Origin: a virus
IMG/VR virus record: IMGVR_UViG_3300021964_000050
Span: 1-64,000 of that record
Reading direction: 5' to 3' (one strand)
Length of the DNA: 64,000 nt
In this document: positions 51,870-60,518 of the stretch, piece after piece
Numbering within the stretch: the stretch's first letter is position 1
How the letters are laid out: each line of letters begins with the position of its first letter
Translations under genes and position numbers: made by a program
Notes under the pieces: generated by a model
Told to the model about the DNA's origin: nothing
The model's input: the letters and a program-made list of their open reading frames with translations, nothing else
The model's database searches: none

Positions 51870-53966
51870 TTATCCCTTCGCCTCGGACCATGATCCTGCG
51901 TGGTGCGCTTCTACTTCAAGTGAAACACCCATGATAACCCTACCATTTCCCATGTACTCTTCGACCATGGGTTCCCACTTGTTGAGTTCGTCTACGGGAA
52001 CGCTAATAACGATCTCGTCATGAACCTGTACTAACATCTTACACTTCGGGTAGTCCAGTACTGAGGACAGTTTGACCATGGCTTCTTTACAGATCTCAGA
52101 TGCTGTGCCCTGAATGATGGCGTTGATCGCCTGCCTCTCAGAGCGTGACTTGGCAGCGAAGTCGTCAGATTCCAAGTCAGGAACACGGCGACGACGACCA
52201 GTCATAGTCTCTACATATCCCCTACGGCGACCTTCAGCGATGGCCTTGTTCTTCCACGCTGTGAGACCTGCGTAGCCTTTGTTGTAGTTCTCTACGACAA
52301 CACGAGCCTCATCAAGAGATAACTGGCCGTTGGTAGAATCAACGAGACGCTTAGGACCACCACCATATCCCATGAGAAAGTTTGGCGTTTTCCCATAAAT
52401 GTTGCGCTCCTCGCTAGTGATCTCTTCAGGTGGTTTGCCTAGGATAACACTGGCAGTACCGGCGTGTACGTCAATGTTGTTCTCAAAGATATTCAGCAGT
52501 GCAGGGTCTTGGCTGTACATAGCCATAATACGCATCTCAATCTGGCTGTAGTCGGCCACGATTAGGGTATTCCCCGGCTCTGCTACGAAGAGTCCACGCA
52601 CCCGACCGTCACGTGGGATGTTCTGTAGGTTAGGGTCGCTGGCTGACAAACGTCCCGTGGCAGTACGTGACAGGTGGAACTGAGGGTGTAGTCGCCCCTT
52701 GTTCATCAACGGCATAAGCCCGTCAACGTAGGTGGACTTCATTTTCTTCAGTTCTGCGTACTCCATCAGGTAGTCGATAATGGGGTGCTGACCTTGCAAC
52801 GACCTGAGGGAATCCTCGTCAACGCTGGGGTTACCCTTGGCTGTTGTCTTCTTTGGTTTTAGGCCAAGACCACCCTCACGCTTCTTGTTAAACAAGAACT
52901 CCACTTTGTGTGCATTGCTATCAGGGTTGAACCCGATGGGGGCGTAGTAGGAGATATCAGCCAATTTGTTGTTGATGTCAAGGTCTAGAGCCTTGCCCAA
53001 CTTCTTGATCTCACGCTGGTTGACAGCGATACCGTTCATCTCCATCTGTGCCAGTACTGACAGCGTGTCACTGTCTAGGTACATGGCTTTCAGTAAACCA
53101 TCATGGTTTTTGATGTACCGAGTCAGGCGCTGGTAAATGAGCCATGCCCACCTACAGTCATAGTGTACGTACCTACACGCCTTGCTAAACGGTTCGGTGG
53201 TTATCGTCTTACCGATCTTACCGTCCCTGTGATAGGGGTCGAAAGAGAACACACGTTCGATGATGGGGCCGAGGCTGTACGAGGACAGGTTCTCGTCAAC
53301 GAGGTGCATCAGCACCATCGTGTCGATATACCGCCCCTTAGGTAGTACGCCCCCATAGTACTTTGATATGGACTTAGCGTCGAACTTGATGTTCTGGTTG
53401 ATCTTCACGATGCCCTCGTCCATGAACAGCGGCTCAAGAGCGGTGAACACTTGTTCCTGAGTCAGTTGCTCTGGGGCTTCGGTGAACGTAGCCGGAATGA
53501 AGTACTTAGACCTAGCCATGGACTCCTTACCAGAAGAAAGGATAGCCCTATGACCCTCGGGGGGTATGGTTGACCCGTCTCCACGCTGCTCTTTGACAAG
53601 CACTTCTCCGTTGGGGTGCCCCATCGGGATAGCCCACGACTTACCTCGTGTAGCAATACCAATCCAGAACACCTCGTTACGTAGTGTGTCTAGCGCCAGA
53701 TTGCCACGCCACTTGTCTTCAATAGCCTGTCGTGACTTCTGGACAACTGTGGGGTGGTCGCTCTTCAGCGAGGCTTGCTTAGCCTCCCACTCATCTTCCA
53801 CAATTTGCATGATGTCAGGGTGACGGTCGATGTGACCACGTGTCTCTACGTCAAAAGAGAACGCACCCTCTGCTTTTACCGTATCGACAATTGTCGATAT
53901 CTCGTCTAGAGACAGAACGGCGGGGGCACTAGGCCCCCGCCGTCCGCTCGCACTGTTGGGTTCCAA
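51870..53966 (-). CDS. polA: Family A DNA polymerase
   Basis: 698 residues, TTG start at 53966 (no other start precedes the exonuclease motif). 3'-5' exonuclease: 'FSFDVETRG', 'KINQNIKFDAKSISKYY', 'ACRYVHYDCRWAWLIY'. Polymerase: motif A 'LIVADYSQIEMRIMAMYS', motif B 'RNIYGKTPNFLMGYG', motif C 'MLVQVHDEIVISV'. No 5' nuclease domain. Replicative polymerase of the phage. The first ~60 codons contain two strong inverted repeats. Confidence 0.95.
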   Translation of the reverse strand: MEPNSASGRRGPSAPAVLSLDEISTIVDTVKAEGAFSFDVETRGHIDRHPDIMQIVEDEWEAKQASLKSDHPTVVQKSRQAIEDKWRGNLALDTLRNEVFWIGIATRGKSWAIPMGHPNGEVLVKEQRGDGSTIPPEGHRAILSSGKESMARSKYFIPATFTEAPEQLTQEQVFTALEPLFMDEGIVKINQNIKFDAKSISKYYGGVLPKGRYIDTMVLMHLVDENLSSYSLGPIIERVFSFDPYHRDGKIGKTITTEPFSKACRYVHYDCRWAWLIYQRLTRYIKNHDGLLKAMYLDSDTLSVLAQMEMNGIAVNQREIKKLGKALDLDINNKLADISYYAPIGFNPDSNAHKVEFLFNKKREGGLGLKPKKTTAKGNPSVDEDSLRSLQGQHPIIDYLMEYAELKKMKSTYVDGLMPLMNKGRLHPQFHLSRTATGRLSASDPNLQNIPRDGRVRGLFVAEPGNTLIVADYSQIEMRIMAMYSQDPALLNIFENNIDVHAGTASVILGKPPEEITSEERNIYGKTPNFLMGYGGGPKRLVDSTNGQLSLDEARVVVENYNKGYAGLTAWKNKAIAEGRRRGYVETMTGRRRRVPDLESDDFAAKSRSERQAINAIIQGTASEICKEAMVKLSSVLDYPKCKMLVQVHDEIVISVPVDELNKWEPMVEEYMGNGRVIMGVSLEVEAHHAGSWSEAKG
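53882..53943 (-). promoter_or_regulatory. Hairpin and 18-bp palindrome in the start of polA
   Basis: An 11-bp perfect stem ACGGCGGGGGC/GCCCCCGCCGT with a 5-nt loop (53917-53943) is followed, in reading direction, by the perfect 18-bp palindrome TATCGACAATTGTCGATA (53882-53899). Both lie inside codons ~8-29 of polA. Confidence 0.7.
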
Positions 53967-53969
53967 GGC

Positions 53970-54641
53970 TCAGTTGTAGTCCATGTCCTCAGCGGCAACA
54001 CCCTGTAGGGTCGTACGGCTGGGGATCGGGACAATACTGGCATCGTATGCCTGCTCTTTCAGGCTGTCGATGTCGTCCTCGCTGAGGGGGGCGATACCCC
54101 ACTCTTCCTCAAGGTCACGGTCACGCACCATCTGATGGTTGGTTTGTGATGTCGGTCCCTTACCACTACGGGAGACTGCCCAGTAGTGCTTGGGAAGTGG
54201 CCCCTGTCGTGGGTCTTGATGGAAGTTCTTGAGGCTGTCGATCACACGAGGGCCTACTTCGTAGGAGCGTACAGCGCTGTCGCCATCCTCGTTGAGGAGA
54301 ATAACATTGAAAGCGAACCGTGCGCTCGGACGATGGCCTGCGTCGCACAACGGGCATCCCTTGGGGGACATGTCTGCGATGCAAGTGAATGACTTCTGCC
54401 CTTGACGTTCTACCCAGTGTTGGCGGTAGGAGGTGTAAGGCTCATCCTCTAGGAACTTCACGATGACGGGCTTGTCATCAATCTTCAGACGCTGAGCGTA
54501 GGGGCTGTCGGCTTGCTTAGTGCTGTCGACATTGCCCCAGCCACGCTTAATGACTCGTCGTGCCTCAGCACGATCTAAGTCAGTGTCGTCGTCACGGACA
54601 GCAACTGCGCCCGTGTCTTCATCGTCATCGAATCTACCCAT
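53970..54641 (-). CDS. Single-stranded-DNA-binding protein (phage type)
   Basis: 223 residues. Acidic N-terminus, then 'RGWGNVDSTKQADSPYAQRLKIDDKPVIVKFLEDEPYTSYRQHWVER' and 'SFTCIADMSPKGCPLCDAGHRPSARFAFNVIL', the OB-fold/zinc pattern of actinophage SSB-like proteins (C...C-x2-C..H). C-terminus acidic (AAEDMDYN), as in SSBs that recruit partners. Directly upstream of polA. Confidence 0.82.
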   Translation of the reverse strand: MGRFDDDEDTGAVAVRDDDTDLDRAEARRVIKRGWGNVDSTKQADSPYAQRLKIDDKPVIVKFLEDEPYTSYRQHWVERQGQKSFTCIADMSPKGCPLCDAGHRPSARFAFNVILLNEDGDSAVRSYEVGPRVIDSLKNFHQDPRQGPLPKHYWAVSRSGKGPTSQTNHQMVRDRDLEEEWGIAPLSEDDIDSLKEQAYDASIVPIPSRTTLQGVAAEDMDYN

Positions 54642-54662
54642 GTCGGTAACTCTTTTCTCTTG

Positions 54663-55130
54663 TCAGTGTCGTGGATAATTGTCTTTGATGTGTTTCCGAA
54701 AGCCTTCCCAATCAGGAGAGTTTGGGTCGTCAATCTGAAACGTCATCATAGCCTCTACAAGGAAGACAAGTTGTGCTTCGCTGTAGAGTCTCCGACCTTT
54801 TACCGCCTTACCGGGGACTGTCTCCCCTCGGGGGGCTGGGGTACGGAAACTTGCTGGTGGTAGCCAGCCGTTGGCTTCCCATTTCCTAATGGTAACGGGT
54901 TTCCTGTTGAGTGCCATTGCCAACACGCCGATGGTGTAGAACTTCTTCACCTGACCGTTGACTAGGTACTCAGAGGACTTTAGAGACTGTAGCCACTCAT
55001 GTTGGCGGCTGTCAAGGACCTTCCCCCGGTTTCTCGGGGATGTGCTACCGGGGAAGTCCGGCCCTTCCGCCATATGCTGTCCGATCTTGGAAGGGATACC
55101 GTTAAAAACGTCTAGCGGATCTGTACTCAT
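54663..55130 (-). CDS. MerR-type helix-turn-helix protein
   Basis: 155 residues. 'KKFYTIGVLAMALNRKPVTIRKWEANGWLPPASF...GRRLYSEAQLVFLVEAMM' is a MerR-like winged HTH (Y-T-I-G-x-x-A, T-I-R-x-W-E, G-x-L-P, R-x-Y/F-x-x-x-x). The flanking ends are flexible. Regulator or origin-binding protein; it lies in the replication operon. Confidence 0.82.
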   Translation of the reverse strand: MSTDPLDVFNGIPSKIGQHMAEGPDFPGSTSPRNRGKVLDSRQHEWLQSLKSSEYLVNGQVKKFYTIGVLAMALNRKPVTIRKWEANGWLPPASFRTPAPRGETVPGKAVKGRRLYSEAQLVFLVEAMMTFQIDDPNSPDWEGFRKHIKDNYPRH

Positions 55131-55264
55131 TGCATGTACCTACTGGCTTTCTTGAAAGCGCCACGGCGAGTGCGAGCATTGAATCTGTACAAGATTCTGT
55201 TGCGGTGAACGTCTACACGATGGTTGAGCCAGCCTATCTTTGTGTACTCGTAGGTGGGTTCCAT
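55127..55264 (-). CDS. 45-residue basic protein
   Basis: MEPTYEYTKIGWLNHRVDVH and an Arg/Lys-rich end. Both ends overlap neighbours (TGATG at the start, ATGA at the end). Function unknown; basic charge suggests nucleic-acid binding. Confidence 0.7.
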   Translation of the reverse strand: MEPTYEYTKIGWLNHRVDVHRNRILYRFNARTRRGAFKKASRYMQ

Positions 55265-55686
55265 CAGTAATCGTAGTTCTCTTCTTCAACGGGTTTCATA
55301 AAGGCGTAGGAAATGGGGGGCGTGTCATGTAACTCTTGAAACGCTTCTTCCAAACCTTCTTCGTGGCGGTTGTCGTAAATATAGCCTACCAGCGCATCCT
55401 CGTCAAGGACCTCCACGGTGCGTGACACCTCATTCCAGATACCACGCTCTCTGGCCCATTCTTCGGCCTTAGCGAGGTTGAGGGTCTTCTTACCCTGTCG
55501 GCGCTGACGCTGAAGCAAGTACTTACCAGCAGGAAGCCACTGATGTCCTTTGTCATCCTCGTCACCCTGCTTCTCTACTAGGGCGTTGAGTTGCTTCTTG
55601 TACTCACCAATGATCCTCTGTAGCACCTCAACGTGGTTCAGGTGTTGCATGTACTCGGATGTGATGCGTTCGATGTCTTCGCTCAT
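55264..55686 (-). CDS. Helical conserved phage protein (140 aa)
   Basis: 'IERITSEYMQHLNHVEVLQRIIGEYKKQLNALVEKQGDEDDKGHQWLPAGKYLLQRQRRQGKKTLNLAKAEEWARERGIWNEV' - coiled coil followed by a compact domain resembling Gam/host-nuclease-inhibitor-like small proteins of phages. Overlaps the SNF2 gene as ATGA. Role unknown. Confidence 0.72.
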   Translation of the reverse strand: MSEDIERITSEYMQHLNHVEVLQRIIGEYKKQLNALVEKQGDEDDKGHQWLPAGKYLLQRQRRQGKKTLNLAKAEEWARERGIWNEVSRTVEVLDEDALVGYIYDNRHEEGLEEAFQELHDTPPISYAFMKPVEEENYDY

Positions 55687-57221
55687 ACTCGTGATTCTCT
55701 CAGAAAGCCACTCAAGGTGTCAAGGGATAGATCCATACTTCCATCATTGTCGTGGTGCTTGCCGTCGATGAACGCCTCATTGACAGAGCGCTTCACCTGA
55801 AGCATCTCGTATTGACGCTCTTCGATACTGCCCTGCATCACGAATGTGGCAATGGTTACGTGGGGGAACTCGGAGGACAAGCGAATGATGCGAGCCTCTC
55901 GCTGTTCTAGTTTCCCGCTACTCCATGGCAGGTCGTAGGAGATTAGGTAGTTAGCCATAGGTAGGTCAACCCCATATCCACCGGCGTCCGACGACAGGAA
56001 CAACCGACAGTTGGGGTCGGTAGCAAACTTCTGCTTCGATGCGTCTCTAGCCGCGGCATCCATACCGCCCATAAACAGCACACTGTCAGTCATGTTAGAA
56101 GTGGCCTTCTGAATAAGTCGTAAGTTCTCTTTGAAGAAGGAGAAGAGAACAACTTTGTTTTGGGGGTCCTCTGATAATGTGGATTCGATGTACGCGATGC
56201 AGGCGTCCAATTTGGGAGTGGTATCAACACCTGATACCCACCCCATATGCGCTATATCATGAGCATATTGGCTTCCATCCTTCACATTTGGGTCAGCGTA
56301 CTTCTGGGCTGAGATCCTCACCAACTCGGGATTATCACATAACATCCGCAGTACAGTCAGGCGTGACATTATTTGCCCCTGCGCCTCATCACCGTCGCCA
56401 CCGTTGTAGTGCGCCCACAGACTAAACGCTCCTTTACCCTTACCCATAGCCTCGCTGATTTTGGCTAGAAGATCGTTAGATATCTGCCTGTAGAGGGTGG
56501 CTCCCCTATTATCAAATGGTACGGGTACAACCTGATGAATGATGTCAGGTAACTGGTCCTTGATGTCGTCGCGGGTTTTACGGATCATACACTCCTTCAT
56601 CACCCGGTGCATCTTGTCCAAGTTGCGGTATCGCATGGGTTTGCCCCATGTATCGCGGACTATGAATGTCCTATCGAATGTCTTGAAGTCACCCAGAACC
56701 TGCTTGTCGACGAACTCCATGATGCTGAACAGTTCCTCGGGGCGGTTCTCAATAGGCTGGCCGGTAAGGGCGAAGCGATAGGGCACTGTACGCCCTACCT
56801 TTTTCAACAGTTTCGACCGCTTGGCTGTGCGGTTCTTAATCATGGTGCTCTCGTCAATAACGACGGCTTGAATGGTGCCGATCTTGTCGACGTCGTTAGC
56901 CAGCGTTTCTGCATTGACGATGACATACCTACTGTTCAGAGACATGCGCCACTGACCGTCACGTTTAGCCTTGGTGCCGTCAATAACAGTGGCTTTAGCG
57001 TCAGTAAACTTGGCTATTTCTCGCAACCACTGGAACTTGAGAGAAGCGGGGACGACAACTAAACACCGTTCTACCTCCCCTTCTTCATGTAGGGATTCAA
57101 TTGCGCCCAACGTCGTGGGTGTCTTACCTGCACCCATGACCATACCCAGCAGCATCTGACCACGGTCGACCATGCGCTCGACCGCTTCTTGCTGGTAAGG
57201 CCATAGTGTTCCCTTAAACAT
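55683..57221 (-). CDS. SNF2-family ATPase (replication operon)
   Basis: 512 residues. Motif I 'GMVMGAGKTPTT', II 'AVVIDESTMIKNR' (DEST rather than DEAH), III 'ALTGQPIENRPEEL', V 'SDAGGYGVDLPMANYLISYD' and VI 'KLEQREARIIRLSS'. Differs clearly from the early-block SNF2 enzyme (DEAH, GLGKT). Likely DNA translocase in replication or recombination. Confidence 0.92.
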   Translation of the reverse strand: MFKGTLWPYQQEAVERMVDRGQMLLGMVMGAGKTPTTLGAIESLHEEGEVERCLVVVPASLKFQWLREIAKFTDAKATVIDGTKAKRDGQWRMSLNSRYVIVNAETLANDVDKIGTIQAVVIDESTMIKNRTAKRSKLLKKVGRTVPYRFALTGQPIENRPEELFSIMEFVDKQVLGDFKTFDRTFIVRDTWGKPMRYRNLDKMHRVMKECMIRKTRDDIKDQLPDIIHQVVPVPFDNRGATLYRQISNDLLAKISEAMGKGKGAFSLWAHYNGGDGDEAQGQIMSRLTVLRMLCDNPELVRISAQKYADPNVKDGSQYAHDIAHMGWVSGVDTTPKLDACIAYIESTLSEDPQNKVVLFSFFKENLRLIQKATSNMTDSVLFMGGMDAAARDASKQKFATDPNCRLFLSSDAGGYGVDLPMANYLISYDLPWSSGKLEQREARIIRLSSEFPHVTIATFVMQGSIEERQYEMLQVKRSVNEAFIDGKHHDNDGSMDLSLDTLSGFLRESRV

Positions 57222-58119
57222 ATACTGAAGTGACGCTCGCTATTCCCTTAATAATCTGACCATCTGTCATATCGCCCAAGTCCTTGACCTCATCGCAGTA
57301 CTTCCAGTATTTAGTCCCCCGCCTAAACGAGGGAAGCGATTTGGCTAAACGCTTAGTCTCTATACGGCCTGTTTGGTCATTATCTAGTGCGATAATAACC
57401 CCGTCAAACCGGTCTGATAGTAGGTTGATCTGTTTTGTGGAGATATTGGCCCCAAATGACGCCACGGCAGAGATATCAGATCCACCGTATACGCTATGAA
57501 ACCGCACTACATCTAAGGGAGATTCTAGCAGAAGAGCAGTGGGACCGAACGCACGTTCGATACCAAATACGGTATCACCCTTATGTACACCCTCAGGGTG
57601 GTTACGCACCCAGCCAGTCTTCTTGAGTTGCCACCCCCACAGTTCCCCTAGCGGAGATACGATAGGTATAACAGTGGCCTTGCGTTCGTCGTCCCACTTA
57701 ATGCCGTACCTACGAGATGTCTCCTCATCTAGCCGACGATGCCGAAGCATCTTGTCAGGTAGAGGTTGGAAACGGCTGTACTGTCCCCAGTCTACTTGGG
57801 GGCGTACCTCGTGAACCTCTTGCTCTTCAGCAGTCAGTCTCTGTAGACCGGAGGTAATGAGGTGTGACTGGATACTCCATAGAGCAGAAGGATCGTCAGT
57901 TAGTTGGCTGACGAGCATAGACAGGTTGCCACGGGCACCGCAGGAGAAGCAGTACCACAGGCCACTATCAGAGTTTAGATACCACGAGTAACGAGAACTT
58001 TCACGACCTTTAGTTAGGTGGTGTACCGGGCACCGCCCGTTGATCTCGTCGTTCTGCACACGGTGTACCTCTACACCTAGACCCGACAGGACCTCAGTCA
58101 GGTCGTCGCTGTGACTCAT
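57214..58119 (-). CDS. DnaG-type primase
   Basis: 301 residues. Zinc-binding CHC2-like N-terminus 'NGRCPVHHLTKG...LWYCFSCGARGN', then the TOPRIM domain 'ALLLESPLDVVRFH' (E) and 'DGVIIALDNDQTGRIETKRLA' (DxD). Compact phage primase lacking the long C-terminal helicase-binding region. Coupled to helicase genes. Confidence 0.9.
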   Translation of the reverse strand: MSHSDDLTEVLSGLGVEVHRVQNDEINGRCPVHHLTKGRESSRYSWYLNSDSGLWYCFSCGARGNLSMLVSQLTDDPSALWSIQSHLITSGLQRLTAEEQEVHEVRPQVDWGQYSRFQPLPDKMLRHRRLDEETSRRYGIKWDDERKATVIPIVSPLGELWGWQLKKTGWVRNHPEGVHKGDTVFGIERAFGPTALLLESPLDVVRFHSVYGGSDISAVASFGANISTKQINLLSDRFDGVIIALDNDQTGRIETKRLAKSLPSFRRGTKYWKYCDEVKDLGDMTDGQIIKGIASVTSVYV

Positions 58120-58228
58120 ACTCTGCGAGTGTTTCTCGTAGTTTCCTAATGTACTGAGCCGCTTCTCTCAACAACGAGATCTCTGGGGTACTCATAGATG
58201 CGTACTCCAGTCGCTCAACGATGTCCAT
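58094..58228 (-). CDS. 44-residue helical protein between DnaB and primase
   Basis: ATG at 58228 lies just after the DnaB stop; a longer frame would run into dnaB. 'DIVERLEYASMSTPEISLLREAAQYIRKLRETLAEYES' is a single amphipathic helix typical of the small phage proteins MDxVxRLxxxx...LxEAAxxIxxLR. Overlaps the primase start by 26 bp. Unknown. Confidence 0.7.
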   Translation of the reverse strand: MDIVERLEYASMSTPEISLLREAAQYIRKLRETLAEYESQRRPD

Positions 58229-58229
58229 A

Positions 58230-59480
58230 TCAGTCGAATGATGGGTCAATTTCGTCCACCTCGTAAACTTCCTCAAATTCCATGGTCTGCCAATCCCACT
58301 TGACGTGGACTTCGGCATGGGGGGCAGTTCGTGCCTCCACTACACGAATAATGGCTTGGTCATCTAGGTCAGGGTTACGTTCAACACCCAGCACGAGGTC
58401 TGCGTCTTGGACGAATGATGAAGTGTAGCCGATGCTGTCGGCGGTGATTGCTCGCGTACGCTTGTTGTTAAGTTTCCACGACAACACCTGCGAAGTACCT
58501 ACGATAGGTATATCAAACCGCTGTGCGAGGCGCTTCACTCCACGAGTAATGTTTGTCAGAGCCTGCGGCGATCCTTTTGGCTCACCGTTCTCATCATCCA
58601 TCAGATACATACCGTCGATAAACACGGCGTCAGGCTGGTACTCCTGAATCTTGTTGCCGATAGCGCTAATGGTCGTGAGACTGCTGGAGTCCTCCGACAT
58701 CATGAACGGTTGCATGTTCTTCATCATCCGCATGGACTTCTCTAGGCGGTCGAACTCTTTGTCCGACATCTGTCCGCTGAGGATGCGTTCGTACGGAATC
58801 TTGGCGATAAGAGAATAGAACCGAGACCTCTGCTCCGCTACCGACATCTCAAAGGAGATAAACAAAGGAGTAAGTCCATGGCGGTGGCAAGCATTAGCCA
58901 TAATCAACTCAAAGAGAGACTTACCACGCTTAGGCTCACCTACCATAACGACGAACTGTTGGGGGCGCAGGCCGTAGGTCACTCTGTCCAGACCAGCAAA
59001 GCCCGTGGGGATACCTTGCAAGGCGTTGGGGTTGTCTTTCATCTCCCGGTACATCTGCAACTGCTCTTCCCAACCTTCGATGATGTTGAAGTCACGTAGG
59101 CGGGCAGTGTCAGCACTGGCCGACTGGAGACCCTTGGCGAGGATAGCGATGGCCTCGGACACGTTGTCCTTGTCAAGTGGTGCCATGGCGTCGCTGATAG
59201 AGGATGCCACGGTACGAGTACGGTAGGCGTCGATGAGTTCCTTGAACAGACCGCTGAACGACTCAGCAGTCGTATCCACGATGTCGATGTCACCGTAAGC
59301 CGTATGAAATGCCCTCTCGCTGGGGACATTGCCGTGTTCGTTGTTGTAGTTCAACACCCATTGGTAGATGCTTTCCCAGTCGCCGGAGAAGTACATGGGC
59401 TTGATACCCGACTTCACGGCTTCGTTGAGGGATTGCTCCTCAATAACCTTGCTAATTACTAGGTGCTCAATAGATGCCAT
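58230..59480 (-). CDS. dnaB: Replicative DnaB-like helicase
   Basis: 416 residues. N-terminal helical domain (~1-120), then the RecA-fold: Walker A 'GEPKRGKSLF', 'LFISFEMSVAEQRSRFYS', Walker B 'DAVFIDGMYLMDD', 'IPIVGTSQVLSWK' and 'GYTSSFVQDADLVLGVER'. Loop 'KRGKS' and 'GTSQ' replace the usual bacterial forms but fit phage DnaB. ATG overlaps the upstream stop as TAATG. Confidence 0.93.
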   Translation of the reverse strand: MASIEHLVISKVIEEQSLNEAVKSGIKPMYFSGDWESIYQWVLNYNNEHGNVPSERAFHTAYGDIDIVDTTAESFSGLFKELIDAYRTRTVASSISDAMAPLDKDNVSEAIAILAKGLQSASADTARLRDFNIIEGWEEQLQMYREMKDNPNALQGIPTGFAGLDRVTYGLRPQQFVVMVGEPKRGKSLFELIMANACHRHGLTPLFISFEMSVAEQRSRFYSLIAKIPYERILSGQMSDKEFDRLEKSMRMMKNMQPFMMSEDSSSLTTISAIGNKIQEYQPDAVFIDGMYLMDDENGEPKGSPQALTNITRGVKRLAQRFDIPIVGTSQVLSWKLNNKRTRAITADSIGYTSSFVQDADLVLGVERNPDLDDQAIIRVVEARTAPHAEVHVKWDWQTMEFEEVYEVDEIDPSFD

Positions 59481-59932
59481 TAGATTCCAAACGTCCCATC
59501 TGGGAGGGCGACCGTGGCCCTGAACCCGAGTATTGCAGCGTCCTCTTCATAAGGAGTGAAGAGGGTGTGTACGTCACGGTTGTACTTAAAGTCGTCTCTC
59601 AACGTGTCCAAGTCAGGGTAGGCGTACACGCTCACATTGATGCCCTTACGTGCGAGCCAGTGCTCAACGGATTCCACGAGGTCATCCTCGTAGTACGTGT
59701 ATACCTCTACCCCTAGGTCTAATTGATTGACCATGTGGTACACCGATTTTAGAGGCATCTCGTTGACACGCCAGCGTCGTACTTCCTGCTTAACCCACTC
59801 GTCGTCGGTCAACTCCTTGTCACGACGAAAGAACCGGCGCTTAGGTGGTTCTTCCTGACGTGTAATCAGCAAGTCCTCAAACCAACAGGCGATGTGCTTG
59901 TGGACTGTGGGAGCGATGTCACCTTTTTCCAC
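59480..59932 (-). CDS. Conserved hypothetical protein (150 aa)
   Basis: 'VHKHIACWFEDLLITRQEEPPKRRFF...LKSVYHMVNQLDLGVEVYTYYEDDLVESVEHWLARKGINVSVYAYPDLDTLRDDFKYNRDVHTLFTPYEEDAAILGFRATVAL' has Rossmann/HAD-like alternation in the second half, without a catalytic DxD. Set between helicase loader and helicase; perhaps an accessory. Confidence 0.75.
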   Translation of the reverse strand: MEKGDIAPTVHKHIACWFEDLLITRQEEPPKRRFFRRDKELTDDEWVKQEVRRWRVNEMPLKSVYHMVNQLDLGVEVYTYYEDDLVESVEHWLARKGINVSVYAYPDLDTLRDDFKYNRDVHTLFTPYEEDAAILGFRATVALPDGTFGI

Positions 59933-60518
59933 GAATTACCTCATGGTCAAAGTCAGCGAGAGGGTTGGCTAGTCGGGAACCGTACCGGTTCTTAATATCT
60001 TGAATGGACAGGCGTGAAGTAATGATCGTGGCCTTACCCTTGTCGTACCTCTTACGGATTAGGCTACCCAACTCATGCTGTGCGAACCCTAGGTCCTCGC
60101 CGTATTTGGGGCTGAGGCGCTCCTCGCCTAGACCGTCGATGACTACGATGTCAAACACTGCCTTGACGTATTTCACGATGTGTGGGCTGGAGTACATCTC
60201 GGGGAGATTGCCGTCAGATGTATCAAACGAATCCTTAAGCATCTCAATGTAATCATCTGCCTCAATCCACCTCCCAGAACAGTTGTGCTCAGATACTAAG
60301 TGCTTCAAGGTACTTGCGGCTATCAAAGACTTGCCACACCCTGAGGGTCCCTGAATGAACAGGTTAGGTAGGTCTATCTTGTGGGGGCAGTGGTGCCACC
60401 CGTCCATGTTTTCGTAAATACGCTTCGGGATGTGCATGTGGTGCAGGCGTTCATCTTTAGGACGATTACGCCACCACGCCTCGCTCTTCCATTCCAACGG
60501 TGTGCTGTAGTTCACCAA
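59919..60518 (-). CDS. DnaC/IstB-like helicase-loader ATPase
   Basis: 199 residues. Walker A 'FIQGPSGCGKSLIA', Walker B 'FDIVVIDGLGEER', sensor 1 'ATIITSRLSIQDI', and Arg-containing C-terminus 'RYGSRLANPLADFDHEVIRG'. Short form like phage DnaC homologues. It would load the adjacent DnaB onto SSB-coated DNA at the origin. Confidence 0.9.
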   Translation of the reverse strand: MVNYSTPLEWKSEAWWRNRPKDERLHHMHIPKRIYENMDGWHHCPHKIDLPNLFIQGPSGCGKSLIAASTLKHLVSEHNCSGRWIEADDYIEMLKDSFDTSDGNLPEMYSSPHIVKYVKAVFDIVVIDGLGEERLSPKYGEDLGFAQHELGSLIRKRYDKGKATIITSRLSIQDIKNRYGSRLANPLADFDHEVIRGKR

